Source: Senegalimassilia sp003474385 (lineage in GTDB: Bacteria > Actinomycetota > Coriobacteriia > Coriobacteriales > Eggerthellaceae). Taken from it: 64,000 nt of DNA. Position 1 is the first letter of the stretch. Each line of letters starts with the position of its first letter. Positions 43,035 to 51,076 of this stretch are shown piece by piece. The notes beneath the pieces were generated by a model. It was not told the DNA's origin, searched no databases, and saw only the letters and a list, made by a program, of their open reading frames with translations. The position numbers and the translations under genes were made by a program. The stretch spans positions 186,001 to 250,000 of the forward strand of contig NZ_QUCY01000001.1 in the NCBI RefSeq assembly GCF_003474385.1, read 5' to 3'.

Positions 43035-44570
43035 CTATCTCAAGCGCAGCTCATACGCGGAACGCGGCTTTTCCCGCCCGAACGCATCGCGCACCTGGAT
43101 GGTCCCGCAAAACTTGAAGCCGCGTGTTTCAAGCAGCCAACGCATCGGTTCGTTCTCCGGGTAGATATCGGCACGCACGCTGACGCGACCACCCTCACGG
43201 GCGATACGGCAGGCGCTGTCGACGATGAACGACCCGACGCCGCGTCTGCGGACCGGCTTGTCGACGACTACCCAATGCAGCTCGGCGTACTGTTGCGGAG
43301 ATGCACCGGTGTCGGTGACCCATTCGCCCTTGATGCCGCGCTCGTAATTCTTATCCGCCGCGAAGGACACGGCGAACACGGCGATCATCTGGCCTTGGGC
43401 ATTCTCCACCACATACGTGGAACCGTCTTTGACGCTGCGGGTCAAACGCCGCGAGGACGGGTACTTCTTGTACTTGCCCTCATCGATGCCCAATTCGGCA
43501 AAGGCACGATGCCCCTCGTCGAGCAACGCCTTCACGCGTTCGATATCGGCCATGGTTGCAGGTCGGCTATTGTAATACCCGAGCACCGACGCACGACCGG
43601 CGAAGACCGGCGGATCTTGCGGAAGCGACGCCGTCTCCACGCCCGCAAGCTCGGCATCCGACCCCTCGCCTTCCCGCTTGGGCTCGAGCTCGGTGACCAT
43701 GACGATCATGACGAGGATGCACGCGCATCCCGCCACATCCCAAGTGCTCACCGAGCTATGCAGCCACAGCACGGAGAGAACCATGGCCGAGACCGGCTCG
43801 GCAGCGCACAGAAGCCCGGCTTTCACAGGTCCGCAGTCATTGATTCCCTGCAGATACAGCATATAAGCCGCGCAGGTGCCGACGACGATGACCGCCGCAA
43901 GGATAAGGAGGAACCCGGGCGTGAGCTCGACGGGGACGACCCAAGGCTGCACAACGGGCGCGAGAACCGCTCCTCCGAACAACATGGCGAACCCCGTGAC
44001 CATCATCGAGCCCCATTTGGCAAGCACCTTAACCGGCATCAGCGTATACAAGGCCAACGCGACAGCCGACACCATGCCCCAGAAGCATCCCTGCTGGGAC
44101 AGCGCCAATCGGGAAAGATCGCCTTGCGTGGCGATCAAAACGAGCCCCGCCATGGCGAACACGAGCCCCAGCACCTCGCGGGGATTGGGAAGACGGCGTT
44201 TGCGGAAGCACGTCCACAGCATGATGAGCACCAAACCCAGCTGCTCGATGGTGGTGCCCACGCCAGCGCTCGTATGATGGATGACGCTAAAATAGCTTAC
44301 CTGGCATAGCGCGATTCCGAAAATGGAGAACGCCGCGATGCTTATCATGGAACGCCAATCACGGAAGAGCGCCCCCACCGACCGCCAGTCCTTCACGAAC
44401 ACGACGCCGAGGAAGAATACCGCGGAGATGAGCATGCGCACGCACGTGATCCAATAAGCCGGCGCGCCGTAATCGCCCATGAGCAGCTGGGCGCACGTGC
44501 CGGAAAAGCCCCAGCAAACGGAACCAGCCAATGCGCAGACGATACCGCGCATCATATGCCCGCCCCGCAA
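43035..44570 (-). CDS. EamA/DMT transporter fused to a C-terminal GNAT acetyltransferase
   Basis: A 511-residue two-domain protein. Residues about 5-300 form ten membrane helices in two EamA repeats (GSVCWGFSGTCAQLL at the start of repeat 1; GMVSAVALALYTLMPV at the start of repeat 2), a drug/metabolite transporter. After an acidic linker (EPKREGEGSDAELAG) comes a cytoplasmic GNAT domain (about 345-510) with the acetyl-CoA motif HWVVVDKPVRRRGVGSFIVDSACR and NEPMRWLLETRGFKFCG. The fusion is in one open frame. Start: TTG 44570 has AAGGAG five bases upstream; ATG 44555 (MMRGIV) and GTG 44588 are alternatives. It suggests acetylation linked to transport. Confidence 0.85.
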   Translation of the reverse strand: MRGGHMMRGIVCALAGSVCWGFSGTCAQLLMGDYGAPAYWITCVRMLISAVFFLGVVFVKDWRSVGALFRDWRSMISIAAFSIFGIALCQVSYFSVIHHTSAGVGTTIEQLGLVLIMLWTCFRKRRLPNPREVLGLVFAMAGLVLIATQGDLSRLALSQQGCFWGMVSAVALALYTLMPVKVLAKWGSMMVTGFAMLFGGAVLAPVVQPWVVPVELTPGFLLILAAVIVVGTCAAYMLYLQGINDCGPVKAGLLCAAEPVSAMVLSVLWLHSSVSTWDVAGCACILVMIVMVTELEPKREGEGSDAELAGVETASLPQDPPVFAGRASVLGYYNSRPATMADIERVKALLDEGHRAFAELGIDEGKYKKYPSSRRLTRSVKDGSTYVVENAQGQMIAVFAVSFAADKNYERGIKGEWVTDTGASPQQYAELHWVVVDKPVRRRGVGSFIVDSACRIAREGGRVSVRADIYPENEPMRWLLETRGFKFCGTIQVRDAFGREKPRSAYELRLR

Positions 44571-44604
44571 AGCCGCTCCTTGATGCACCCCTATAACTCC
44601 TTCC

Positions 44605-44645
44605 CGAATAAGAAACCCGCCTCTTGCGCGGAGACGGGTTTTGCT
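44605..44645 (-). terminator. Probable uvrA terminator
   Basis: Stem AAACCCGCCTC/GAGACGGGTTT (44613-44623 with 44631-44642, one bulge). On the minus strand it is followed by CTTATT. It lies about 60 bases past the uvrA stop. Confidence 0.55.
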
Positions 44646-44704
44646 TCTTTAGCGTCAAAGACGCCCACCGAAATCGGCAGGCGTCGTAATGTAACAAGAC
44701 TATT

Positions 44705-47581
44705 TTACAGCATGCGAGCGAGGAATCGACCCGTGTAGCTCTCCTTCACAGTAGCTACGTGCTCAGGTGTTCCCTCGGCCACAACGGTGCCGCCGCGTGC
44801 ACCGCCTTCCGGACCCAAATCGACGATATGGTCGGCGCTTTTGATGACGTCAAGGTTGTGCTCGATGACGAGCACCGTGTTTCCCGCATCCACAAGACGC
44901 TGAAGCACCACGAGCAACTGTCGCACATCCTCGAAATGCAATCCGGTAGTGGGCTCGTCCAATATATAGAACGTTTTGCCTGTCTGACGACGATGCAGCT
45001 CGCTTGCCAGCTTCACGCGCTGAGCCTCGCCACCGGAAAGCGTGGTAGCCGGTTGCCCCAAACGGATATACCCGAGCCCCACATCGAATAGTGTTTGAAG
45101 CTTGCGCTTGATCCCGGGGATGTTCTCAAAGAACAGCAAGGCATCCTCGACCGTCATGTCGAGCACCTCGGAGATGTTCTTACCCCTATAGGTGACCTGC
45201 AGGGTTTCGCGATTGTACCGTTTGCCCTCGCACACCTCGCATGGCACGTAGATATCCGGAAGGAAGTGCATCTCAATCTTGATCTGGCCGTCGCCCTTAC
45301 AAGCTTCGCAGCGGCCTCCGCTGACGTTGAAGCTGAATCGACCGGGGCCGTACCCGTGTGCCTTGCTCTCCTGCGTGCTGGCGAACAACGCGCGGATATC
45401 ATCCCAAAGGCCGATATAGGTTGCGGGGTTGCTGCGAGGCGTCCTGCCGATAGGGCTTTGGTCTATGTTGATCACCTTATCGATGTTCTCGACGCCGGTG
45501 ATCTTGCGATACGCGCCCGTGCGCCGGTGAGCATGGTTGACGCGATTCGCCAGCGCAGGCGCCAGCGTATCGGTGATCAACGAGCTTTTACCGCTACCGG
45601 AAACGCCCGTGATGACGGTGAAGGTACCGAAAGGAACCGACAGCGTCACATTGTTCAAGTTGTTCTCGGATGCGCCGGTAAGTTTCAGGGATCCGCGCTT
45701 GGGCTTACGACGTTGCTGCGGCACGGCGATTACGCGACGACCGGAAAGATAATCAGCAGTGAGCGAACCTTCCGTAGCCGCCACCTCCTCCGGCGTTCCG
45801 GCAGCTACCACCATACCGCCGCGCTCGCCCGCACCCGGACCCATGTCAACCACATAATCAGCGGCGCGGATGGTATCTTCGTCGTGCTCGACGACGATAA
45901 CGGTGTTGCCGAGATCGCGAAGGTGTTCGAGCGTGCCGATAAGGCGCTCATTGTCACGCTGGTGCAAGCCGATGGAAGGTTCATCGAGAATGTAGAGAAC
46001 GCCCATCAAGCCCGCGCCGATTTGCGTAGCCAGACGGATACGCTGCGCTTCACCGCCGGAAAGGGTTGCAGTAGCGCGTTCAAGGGTTAAGTAATCTAGG
46101 CCTACATCGACCAGGAACTTCAAGCGTGCGACGATCTCCTTCGCGATAGGATTCGCAATCGCACCCTGCTGCCCCTCGAAACGCAAATCGCCGAAGAAGT
46201 GGTAGCAATCAAGAGCGCTCATCTCGCAGACCTCGTGAATGGACTTGCCGCCCACGGTGACCGCGAGGATCTCGGGCTTCAAGCGTTTCCCCCCGCACGT
46301 GGGGCACGGAACAACGGCGAAGTAGCTTTGCAGCTTCTCGCGTTGCGTATCGCTTTGAGCCTCCTGGTATTTGCGCATTACCGCGGCAAGGGCGCCCTCC
46401 CACTCGATGAACCAGTAGGTGTTACGTCCATCGACCGTGGTGTAATCCACCCTGACCTTTTCCTCGCCCAAGCCTTCGAGCAAAGCCTTCTGGACTTTTT
46501 TGGGCATGTCCTCCCACGGGGTGTTCTCGTCGCAGCCCATATGCAATGCAACGGCTTTAAGCACCTGAGGGTAGTAGTTGCCGCTCTTAAAAGGCGCGAT
46601 AGCACCCTCCGACAACGTCAACGAGGAATCGGGAACCACCAAACTGGCATCGACCTCTTCCCTGCTGCCGATGCCCGAGCAGTCGGGGCAGGCTCCGTAT
46701 GGCGCGTTGAAGCTGAAGTCGCGCGGCTGAAGCTCGTCCATCGAGTGTCCGTGCTCGGGACACGCCAATGCCAGGGAGAACAGATGCTCGCCTTCGCCAA
46801 GACCGCCTTTTGCGCCGCTTGAGGAACCGCCCGCCTCGCCCTGAGGCTTGCCATCGGGACCGAGCACCTGCACAAGGACGCGGCCTTCCGCCAACTTCGT
46901 TGCAAGCTCCACCGCTTCGGCGATGCGACCGGTTGCGGCCTCTTTGAGCTGCACGCGATCGACCACCACATCGATGAAGTGCTTAATCTTCTTATTGAGC
47001 GTACGAGGCTGGCCATCCAACTTCACTATCTCGCCATCGATGCGAACACGGCTGAAGCCCTCATGGGTCAAGTCTGCGAACAGCTTAGTGAATTCTCCCT
47101 TACGACCAGCAACCACCGGCGCCATGATGATGGCCTTCGCACCGGGATCCAAGGCCAATATGTCGTCGGTCACCTGATCGGTGGTTTGCTTCTTGATAAC
47201 GCGACCGCATTCCGGGCAATGAGGGATGCCGACGCGAGCATACAGCAAACGAAGATAATCATATATCTCGGTAGTGGTGCCCACCGTTGAGCGGGGGTTA
47301 CGAGAGGTGGTTTTCTGATCGATCGATACCGCCGGGGAAAGCCCATCGATGCTATCAAGGTCAGGCTTGCTCATCTGCCCCAAAAACATGCGTGCATAGC
47401 TGGACAGGCTTTCAACGTACCGTCGCTGCCCCTCGGCATACATGGTATCGAACGCTAGGCTTGATTTGCCGCTACCTGACAAACCGGTGATCACAACCAG
47501 CTTGTCACGAGGGATGGTGATGTCGACGTTTTTCAGATTGTGCTCGCGAGCGCCCTTGATGACAATGGAATCCTGACCCAT
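44705..47581 (-). CDS. uvrA: Excinuclease ABC subunit A
   Basis: A 958-residue DNA-damage recognition ATPase. Two ABC modules: Walker A GLSGSGKSSLAFDT (near 32) and GVSGSGKSSLITDT (near 655); two signatures, TLSGGEAQRIRLATQIG and TLSGGEAQRVKLASEL; Walker B LYILDEPSIGLHQRD and FYILDEPTTGLHFED; zinc fingers CPECGRVI, CPTCGGKRL and CEACKGDGQIKIE...CEVCEGKRYN. A small Gly/Ser-rich insert (GEAGGSSSGAKGG, about 245-260) is unusual. Start ATG 47581 follows a weak TAGGTAGT; the 26-residue upstream extension overlaps the promoter. A LexA-type box lies 49 bases upstream. Confidence 0.96.
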   Translation of the reverse strand: MGQDSIVIKGAREHNLKNVDITIPRDKLVVITGLSGSGKSSLAFDTMYAEGQRRYVESLSSYARMFLGQMSKPDLDSIDGLSPAVSIDQKTTSRNPRSTVGTTTEIYDYLRLLYARVGIPHCPECGRVIKKQTTDQVTDDILALDPGAKAIIMAPVVAGRKGEFTKLFADLTHEGFSRVRIDGEIVKLDGQPRTLNKKIKHFIDVVVDRVQLKEAATGRIAEAVELATKLAEGRVLVQVLGPDGKPQGEAGGSSSGAKGGLGEGEHLFSLALACPEHGHSMDELQPRDFSFNAPYGACPDCSGIGSREEVDASLVVPDSSLTLSEGAIAPFKSGNYYPQVLKAVALHMGCDENTPWEDMPKKVQKALLEGLGEEKVRVDYTTVDGRNTYWFIEWEGALAAVMRKYQEAQSDTQREKLQSYFAVVPCPTCGGKRLKPEILAVTVGGKSIHEVCEMSALDCYHFFGDLRFEGQQGAIANPIAKEIVARLKFLVDVGLDYLTLERATATLSGGEAQRIRLATQIGAGLMGVLYILDEPSIGLHQRDNERLIGTLEHLRDLGNTVIVVEHDEDTIRAADYVVDMGPGAGERGGMVVAAGTPEEVAATEGSLTADYLSGRRVIAVPQQRRKPKRGSLKLTGASENNLNNVTLSVPFGTFTVITGVSGSGKSSLITDTLAPALANRVNHAHRRTGAYRKITGVENIDKVINIDQSPIGRTPRSNPATYIGLWDDIRALFASTQESKAHGYGPGRFSFNVSGGRCEACKGDGQIKIEMHFLPDIYVPCEVCEGKRYNRETLQVTYRGKNISEVLDMTVEDALLFFENIPGIKRKLQTLFDVGLGYIRLGQPATTLSGGEAQRVKLASELHRRQTGKTFYILDEPTTGLHFEDVRQLLVVLQRLVDAGNTVLVIEHNLDVIKSADHIVDLGPEGGARGGTVVAEGTPEHVATVKESYTGRFLARML

Positions 47582-47629
47582 ACTACCTAGCCTTTGATAA
47601 TCACTTAGTGTTTTGCGTATCCTATCACA

Positions 47630-47643
47630 CGAACAGGTGTTTG
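47630..47643. promoter_or_regulatory. LexA (SOS) box upstream of uvrA
   Basis: CGAACAGGTGTTTG fits the actinobacterial/Gram-positive LexA consensus CGAACRNRYGTTYG at every position. It is centred about 56 bases before the uvrA ATG. Confidence 0.75.
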
Positions 47644-47663
47644 TGGCTTGAAATTCCAAAGCA

Positions 47664-47694
47664 ACAAAAAAGCGACCGAGTAAAATCGGTCGCT
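47664..47694 (-). terminator. Terminator of the Val-Gly tRNA unit
   Basis: Minus-strand stem AGCGACCGA/TCGGTCGCT (47686-47694 with 47671-47679) followed by TTTTTTG, directly after tRNA-Gly. Confidence 0.9.
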
Positions 47695-47703
47695 ATATAT
47701 TCA

Positions 47704-47779
47704 TGGAGCGGACAACGGGATTCGAACCCGCGACCCTCACCTTGGCAAGGTGATGCTCTACCAGCTGAGCCATGTCCGC
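47704..47779 (-). tRNA. tRNA-Gly(GCC), copy 1
   Basis: Complete cloverleaf on the minus strand: acceptor GCGGACA/TGTCCGC, anticodon loop TTGCCAA (GCC), T-arm GCGGGTTCGAATCCCGT, encoded CCA. Identical copies at 48156 and 48384. Confidence 0.96.
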
Positions 47780-47881
47780 ATTACTAAAATCAGTTTAAAC
47801 GAAAAACGAATCGCTGCAAGAAGAAATTCAATATTGTGAATTAAATCTCACAATGACTCATTGAACCGAATCAAACTGAAA

Positions 47882-47956
47882 TGGTGGGCGTTACAAGATT
47901 TGAACTTGTGACCTCTTCCGTGTCAGGGAAGCGCTCTCCCCCTGAGCTAAACGCCC
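47882..47956 (-). tRNA. tRNA-Val(GAC), copy 1
   Basis: Minus-strand cloverleaf: acceptor GGGCGTT/AACGCCC, anticodon loop CTGACAC (GAC), T-arm ACAAGTTCAAATCTTGT, encoded CCA. Identical copy at 48468. Confidence 0.96.
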
Positions 47957-47998
47957 AATTCAACAATCACATCTTGGGGGGCCAAGACGCAAGAAGAT

Positions 47999-48026
47999 AT
48001 AATACCGGAATCGAGAATCTTTGCAA
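47999..48026 (-). promoter_or_regulatory. Promoter of the Val-Gly tRNA unit
   Basis: TTGCAA (48021-48026), 16-base spacer, TATTAT (47999-48004) on the minus strand, with an upstream A/T-rich GAATTTCAAAATGGGGTC stretch. Confidence 0.78.
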
Positions 48027-48112
48027 GACCCCATTTTGAAATTCTTTTCGATCCTAACGGAATATAGCCGCGAGGTAGATTCACGCCGTTATGGAGACGC
48101 CTCTTCAGACCG

Positions 48113-48146
48113 AAACAATAAAAAAGCGGCCGAACTATCGACCGCT
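48113..48146 (-). terminator. Terminator of the Val-Gly-Cys-Gly tRNA unit
   Basis: Minus-strand stem AGCGGTCGA/TCGGCCGCT (one G-U pair) followed by TTTTTTATTG, ten bases after tRNA-Gly copy 2. Confidence 0.88.
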
Positions 48147-48155
48147 ATCATTTCA

Positions 48156-48231
48156 TGGAGCGGACAACGGGATTCGAACCCGCGACCCTCACCTTGGCAA
48201 GGTGATGCTCTACCAGCTGAGCCATGTCCGC
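48156..48231 (-). tRNA. tRNA-Gly(GCC), copy 2
   Basis: Same sequence as copy 1 (47704-47779), with encoded CCA. Last gene of the four-tRNA unit. Confidence 0.96.
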
Positions 48232-48249
48232 ATATTTAACTTTCAAATT

Positions 48250-48323
48250 TGGAGGCGACGCCCGGATTCGAACCGGGGGTGAAGGCTTTGCAGGCCTCTG
48301 CCTTACCACTTGGCCACGTCGCC
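48250..48323 (-). tRNA. tRNA-Cys(GCA)
   Basis: Minus-strand cloverleaf: acceptor GGCGACG/CGTCGCC, anticodon loop CTGCAAA (GCA), T-arm CCCGGTTCGAATCCGGG, encoded CCA (TCCA). Confidence 0.96.
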
Positions 48324-48383
48324 ATCCTGGCGTCTTGTCTTATAAAGAGCTGGTTAGTTACCCAACCAGCTCATCTAAGACAA

Positions 48384-48459
48384 TGGAGCGGACAACGGGA
48401 TTCGAACCCGCGACCCTCACCTTGGCAAGGTGATGCTCTACCAGCTGAGCCATGTCCGC
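48384..48459 (-). tRNA. tRNA-Gly(GCC), copy 3
   Basis: Identical to copies 1 and 2. Second gene of the Val-Gly-Cys-Gly unit. Confidence 0.96.
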
Positions 48460-48467
48460 ATCACAAA

Positions 48468-48542
48468 TGGTGGGCGTTACAAGATTTGAACTTGTGACCT
48501 CTTCCGTGTCAGGGAAGCGCTCTCCCCCTGAGCTAAACGCCC
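48468..48542 (-). tRNA. tRNA-Val(GAC), copy 2
   Basis: Identical to the copy at 47882. First gene of the Val-Gly-Cys-Gly unit; the 8-base spacer to tRNA-Gly copy 3 implies one processed transcript. Confidence 0.96.
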
Positions 48543-48588
48543 ACTTGAGTGATTTGCTTCAGCGCTTTCGGCGCGTCGGCAAGGAGAT

Positions 48589-48616
48589 ATAATACCTGAA
48601 CCAGAATTCTTGGCAA
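48589..48616 (-). promoter_or_regulatory. Promoter of the Val-Gly-Cys-Gly tRNA unit
   Basis: TTGCCA (48611-48616), 16-base spacer, TATTAT (48589-48594) on the minus strand. The palindrome AAAAAGTTCGAACTTTTT lies just upstream (about 48629-48647) as an A/T-rich UP-like element. Confidence 0.78.
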
Positions 48617-48945
48617 CCCCCTTTTTTGAAAAAGTTCGAACTTTTTTCGACACGCCATGATCAAAGCTGCCGTTTTCCCTGATGAAGGGCTAGATTCAAG
48701 ATACTCCAATACCTTGTGTTCAACTTTGATGCTCATGACGCACGTGTAATTTGGCGTCTTGCCACGCCTTGGCAACGCTCACTTTTTGCCGTAGTGCCCA
48801 AAGCGCATTTAGAATTGCAACGAAGGAAGGTTCGAGGAGCGGGTTTCCGCAGACGACGATGGCTTGATGACCATCGGCAACTGACAACAAGCAACTACCT
48901 CGATTGCAGGTAGCAACAAACAAACTGCCTAGATCGACAACAGGC
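48617..48945. other. Gene-free stretch between tRNA units
   Basis: About 330 bases. Apart from the upstream element of the tRNA promoter and the block CGTTTTCCCTGATGA (about 48671-48686) shared with 37980, I see no supported gene. The minus-strand 80-codon frame that overlaps tRNA-Val copy 2 is not credible. Confidence 0.4.
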
Positions 48946-48971
48946 AACAAAAAAGCGACCTAATGGCCGCT
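48946..48971 (-). terminator. Terminator of tRNA-Leu
   Basis: Minus-strand stem AGCGGCC/GGTCGCT (one G-U pair) followed by TTTTTTGTTG, ten bases after the tRNA. Confidence 0.85.
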
Positions 48972-48981
48972 TTCTGAATTC

Positions 48982-49068
48982 TGGTGTCGGAGGCGGGATT
49001 TGAACCCGCACACCCGTTACGGGCACAAGCACCTCAAGCTTGCGTGTCTGCCGTTCCACCACTCCGAC
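48982..49068 (-). tRNA. tRNA-Leu(GAG)
   Basis: An 87-base class II tRNA on the minus strand: acceptor GTCGGAG/CTCCGAC, anticodon stem-loop CAAGC-TTGAGGT-GCTTG (GAG), long variable arm TGCCCGTAACGGGTG, encoded CCA. Confidence 0.95.
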
Positions 49069-49096
49069 GAGTTGTTGCCGAAAAGCAACGATAATT

Positions 49097-49125
49097 AATA
49101 TATCCGAACCTTACGTACTTGCCAA
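49097..49125 (-). promoter_or_regulatory. Promoter of tRNA-Leu
   Basis: TTGGCA (49120-49125), 17-base spacer, TATATT (49097-49102) on the minus strand, with upstream AAATTTTTTGAAATTGGG. Confidence 0.75.
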
Positions 49126-49144
49126 GACCCAATTTCAAAAAATT

Positions 49145-49402
49145 TTATCGGGCGGCGATAGTGCCGGACGGATACACGATCATAAGCGCGATAAGCGACA
49201 GCAAGAAGACGACCGCGAAGATGATGGTGATGCGATCGAGGTTCTTCTCAACGATGCTGGTACCGGTTTGCGAAGAGTACACGGAGCTGGCGATCATATC
49301 GGAGATGCCCGTGCCCTTGCCGGAGTGCAGGAGAATAAAGATGATGAGACCCAAGCCGGAGATGACCAGCAAGGCGATAAGGATGATCAAAAGCGGATTC
49401 AC
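49145..49402 (-). CDS. secG: Preprotein translocase subunit SecG
   Basis: An 85-residue SecG with two membrane helices (LLIILIALLVISGLGLIIFILLH and ITIIFAVVFLLSLIALMIVY) and the conserved cytoplasmic loop HSGKGTGISDMIASS. It assists SecYEG-dependent secretion. Start GTG 49402 (VNPLLI...) has AAAGAG six bases upstream; the GTG at 49417 is less favoured. It follows gpmI on the minus strand by about 115 bases, the frequent glycolysis-secG neighbourhood of Gram-positives. Confidence 0.92.
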   Translation of the reverse strand: MNPLLIILIALLVISGLGLIIFILLHSGKGTGISDMIASSVYSSQTGTSIVEKNLDRITIIFAVVFLLSLIALMIVYPSGTIAAR

Positions 49403-49516
49403 GTGATGCTCTTTCACTCGAAATAACTACGTACGCAAGTAACTAAGTATAACGAAACGCGCCCGCGCAGGCAAGAAACCGACAACGGGCGCGAACAGGG
49501 TCATGAAAATCACGTA

Positions 49517-51076
49517 TTACGCGAGCAGGCTGCGTCCCGTCATCTCAGCGGGAGCGGAAAGCCCCATGGCATCAAGCAACGTAGGGGCGATATCGCAAAG
49601 CGCGCCTTCCATGTCGCCGAGCACCCGCCCGGTATCGGCACCGTCCACGAAGATGAACGGCACCTTCGCGGTGGTATGCGCCGTATGGGGCGTTCCATCG
49701 TCCGCGATCATCTTGTCGCAGTTGCCGTGATCGGCCGTTATGAAGACGAACCCGCCCTTGCGGCGGATGGCGTCAATGACCTTGCCGACGCCGGAATCCA
49801 CCGCTTCGACGGCGGCGACGGCGGCGGGGATGACGCCCGTGTGGCCGACCATATCGGGATTTGCGAAGTTCACGATGTACACATCGGCCTCGTCGGCATC
49901 GATCGCCGCAGCCAACGTGTCCGCGACTTCAGGTTCGCTCATCTGAGGCTGCAGATCATACGTGGCGACCTTGGGGCTGGGGATGAGGCTTCGCTGCTCC
50001 CCCGCCTTGGGCTCCTCGCGCCCGCCGTTGAGGAAGAACGTGACGTGCGCATACTTCTCGGTTTCGGCGATATGGTATTGACGCAGGCCGGCGGCGGAAA
50101 GCACGTCGGCAAGCACGTTTTCCGGGAACGTCTTGGGGAACGCGATCGGCGCGGGGATGTCCGGGTCGTACTCGGTCAGGCACACGAACGAGACCTGGGG
50201 CCGACGAGCGCGATCGAACCCGTCAAAGCCATCATCGACGATGGCACGCGTGATCTCACGGGCGCGATCGGGGCGGAAGTTGAAGAAAACGACGGCATCC
50301 CCATCGACGACGCCGCGATCATCAAGCGCCACGGGCTCGACGAACTCATCGGTGACCTCGGCATCGTAGGACGCCTGCATAGCGGCGACGGGATCGGCCG
50401 AAGCGGCGAGCGGCGTTGCGCACACGACGGCCTCGTACGCCTTGGCGACACGGTCCCAACGCTTGTCGCGATCCATCGCGTAATAGCGGCCCGAGACGCT
50501 TGCCACGCGCACGGCGTCTTGGAACCCGTTCTCGGCGATGAAGTCCTGCAGCTGCTGCATGTAGCCCTTGCCGCTAGACGGCGGGACGTCGCGGCCGTCC
50601 ATAAACGCATGCACGCGCACATCGCCGACGCCGCTTTCCACGGCATGCTTGATGAGCACATACAGGTGCTCGTTGCTGGAATGCACGCCGCCATCGGAGA
50701 GCAGGCCCATGAGATGCAGTGCGGCACCCGGCGCCTTTGCCGCCTCGATGGCATCGTTGATCACGGCGTTATCGCAGATGGAGCCGGTGCGGCAAGCCAT
50801 GTTGATACGTGAGAGCTCCTGATGCACCACGCGGCCGGCGCCGATGTTGAGATGCCCCACCTCGGAGTTGCCCATCTGGCCCTCAGGAAGGCCCACGGCC
50901 TCTCCCGAGGCTTCAAGCTTGGTGTGCGAGCAGGTTTCGAACAGCTGATCGAGCACCGGCGTGGATGCCAGCGACACGGCATTGCCCGGACCCGCAGGCG
51001 CCAAACCCAAGCCGTCCATGATGATCAGGCATGCCGGAAGGGAAAGCTTCCCGCAGACGTTTTCCGACGCGCTCAT
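49517..51076 (-). CDS. gpmI: 2,3-bisphosphoglycerate-independent phosphoglycerate mutase
   Basis: A 519-residue Mn-dependent enzyme that interconverts 3- and 2-phosphoglycerate. Alkaline-phosphatase-like metal site: LIIMDGLGL at the start, QMGNSEVGHLNIGAG with the phosphorylated Ser, and FITADHGNCDKM near 440. The substrate loop HAFMDGRDVPPSSG is present. Start ATG 51076 overlaps the tpiA stop (TAATG), so the pair is translationally coupled. Fourth gene of gapA-pgk-tpiA-gpmI-secG. Confidence 0.95.
   Translation of the reverse strand: MSASENVCGKLSLPACLIIMDGLGLAPAGPGNAVSLASTPVLDQLFETCSHTKLEASGEAVGLPEGQMGNSEVGHLNIGAGRVVHQELSRINMACRTGSICDNAVINDAIEAAKAPGAALHLMGLLSDGGVHSSNEHLYVLIKHAVESGVGDVRVHAFMDGRDVPPSSGKGYMQQLQDFIAENGFQDAVRVASVSGRYYAMDRDKRWDRVAKAYEAVVCATPLAASADPVAAMQASYDAEVTDEFVEPVALDDRGVVDGDAVVFFNFRPDRAREITRAIVDDGFDGFDRARRPQVSFVCLTEYDPDIPAPIAFPKTFPENVLADVLSAAGLRQYHIAETEKYAHVTFFLNGGREEPKAGEQRSLIPSPKVATYDLQPQMSEPEVADTLAAAIDADEADVYIVNFANPDMVGHTGVIPAAVAAVEAVDSGVGKVIDAIRRKGGFVFITADHGNCDKMIADDGTPHTAHTTAKVPFIFVDGADTGRVLGDMEGALCDIAPTLLDAMGLSAPAEMTGRSLLA

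Noticed and set aside
47704..48542. Repeated sequences at regular spacing that might look like a CRISPR array
   Set aside because: The repeats are identical tRNA-Gly and tRNA-Val genes with full cloverleafs and CCA ends.
48533..48775. 80-codon minus-strand frame between the tRNA units
   Set aside because: It runs through a tRNA promoter and into tRNA-Val, and has no ribosome site.
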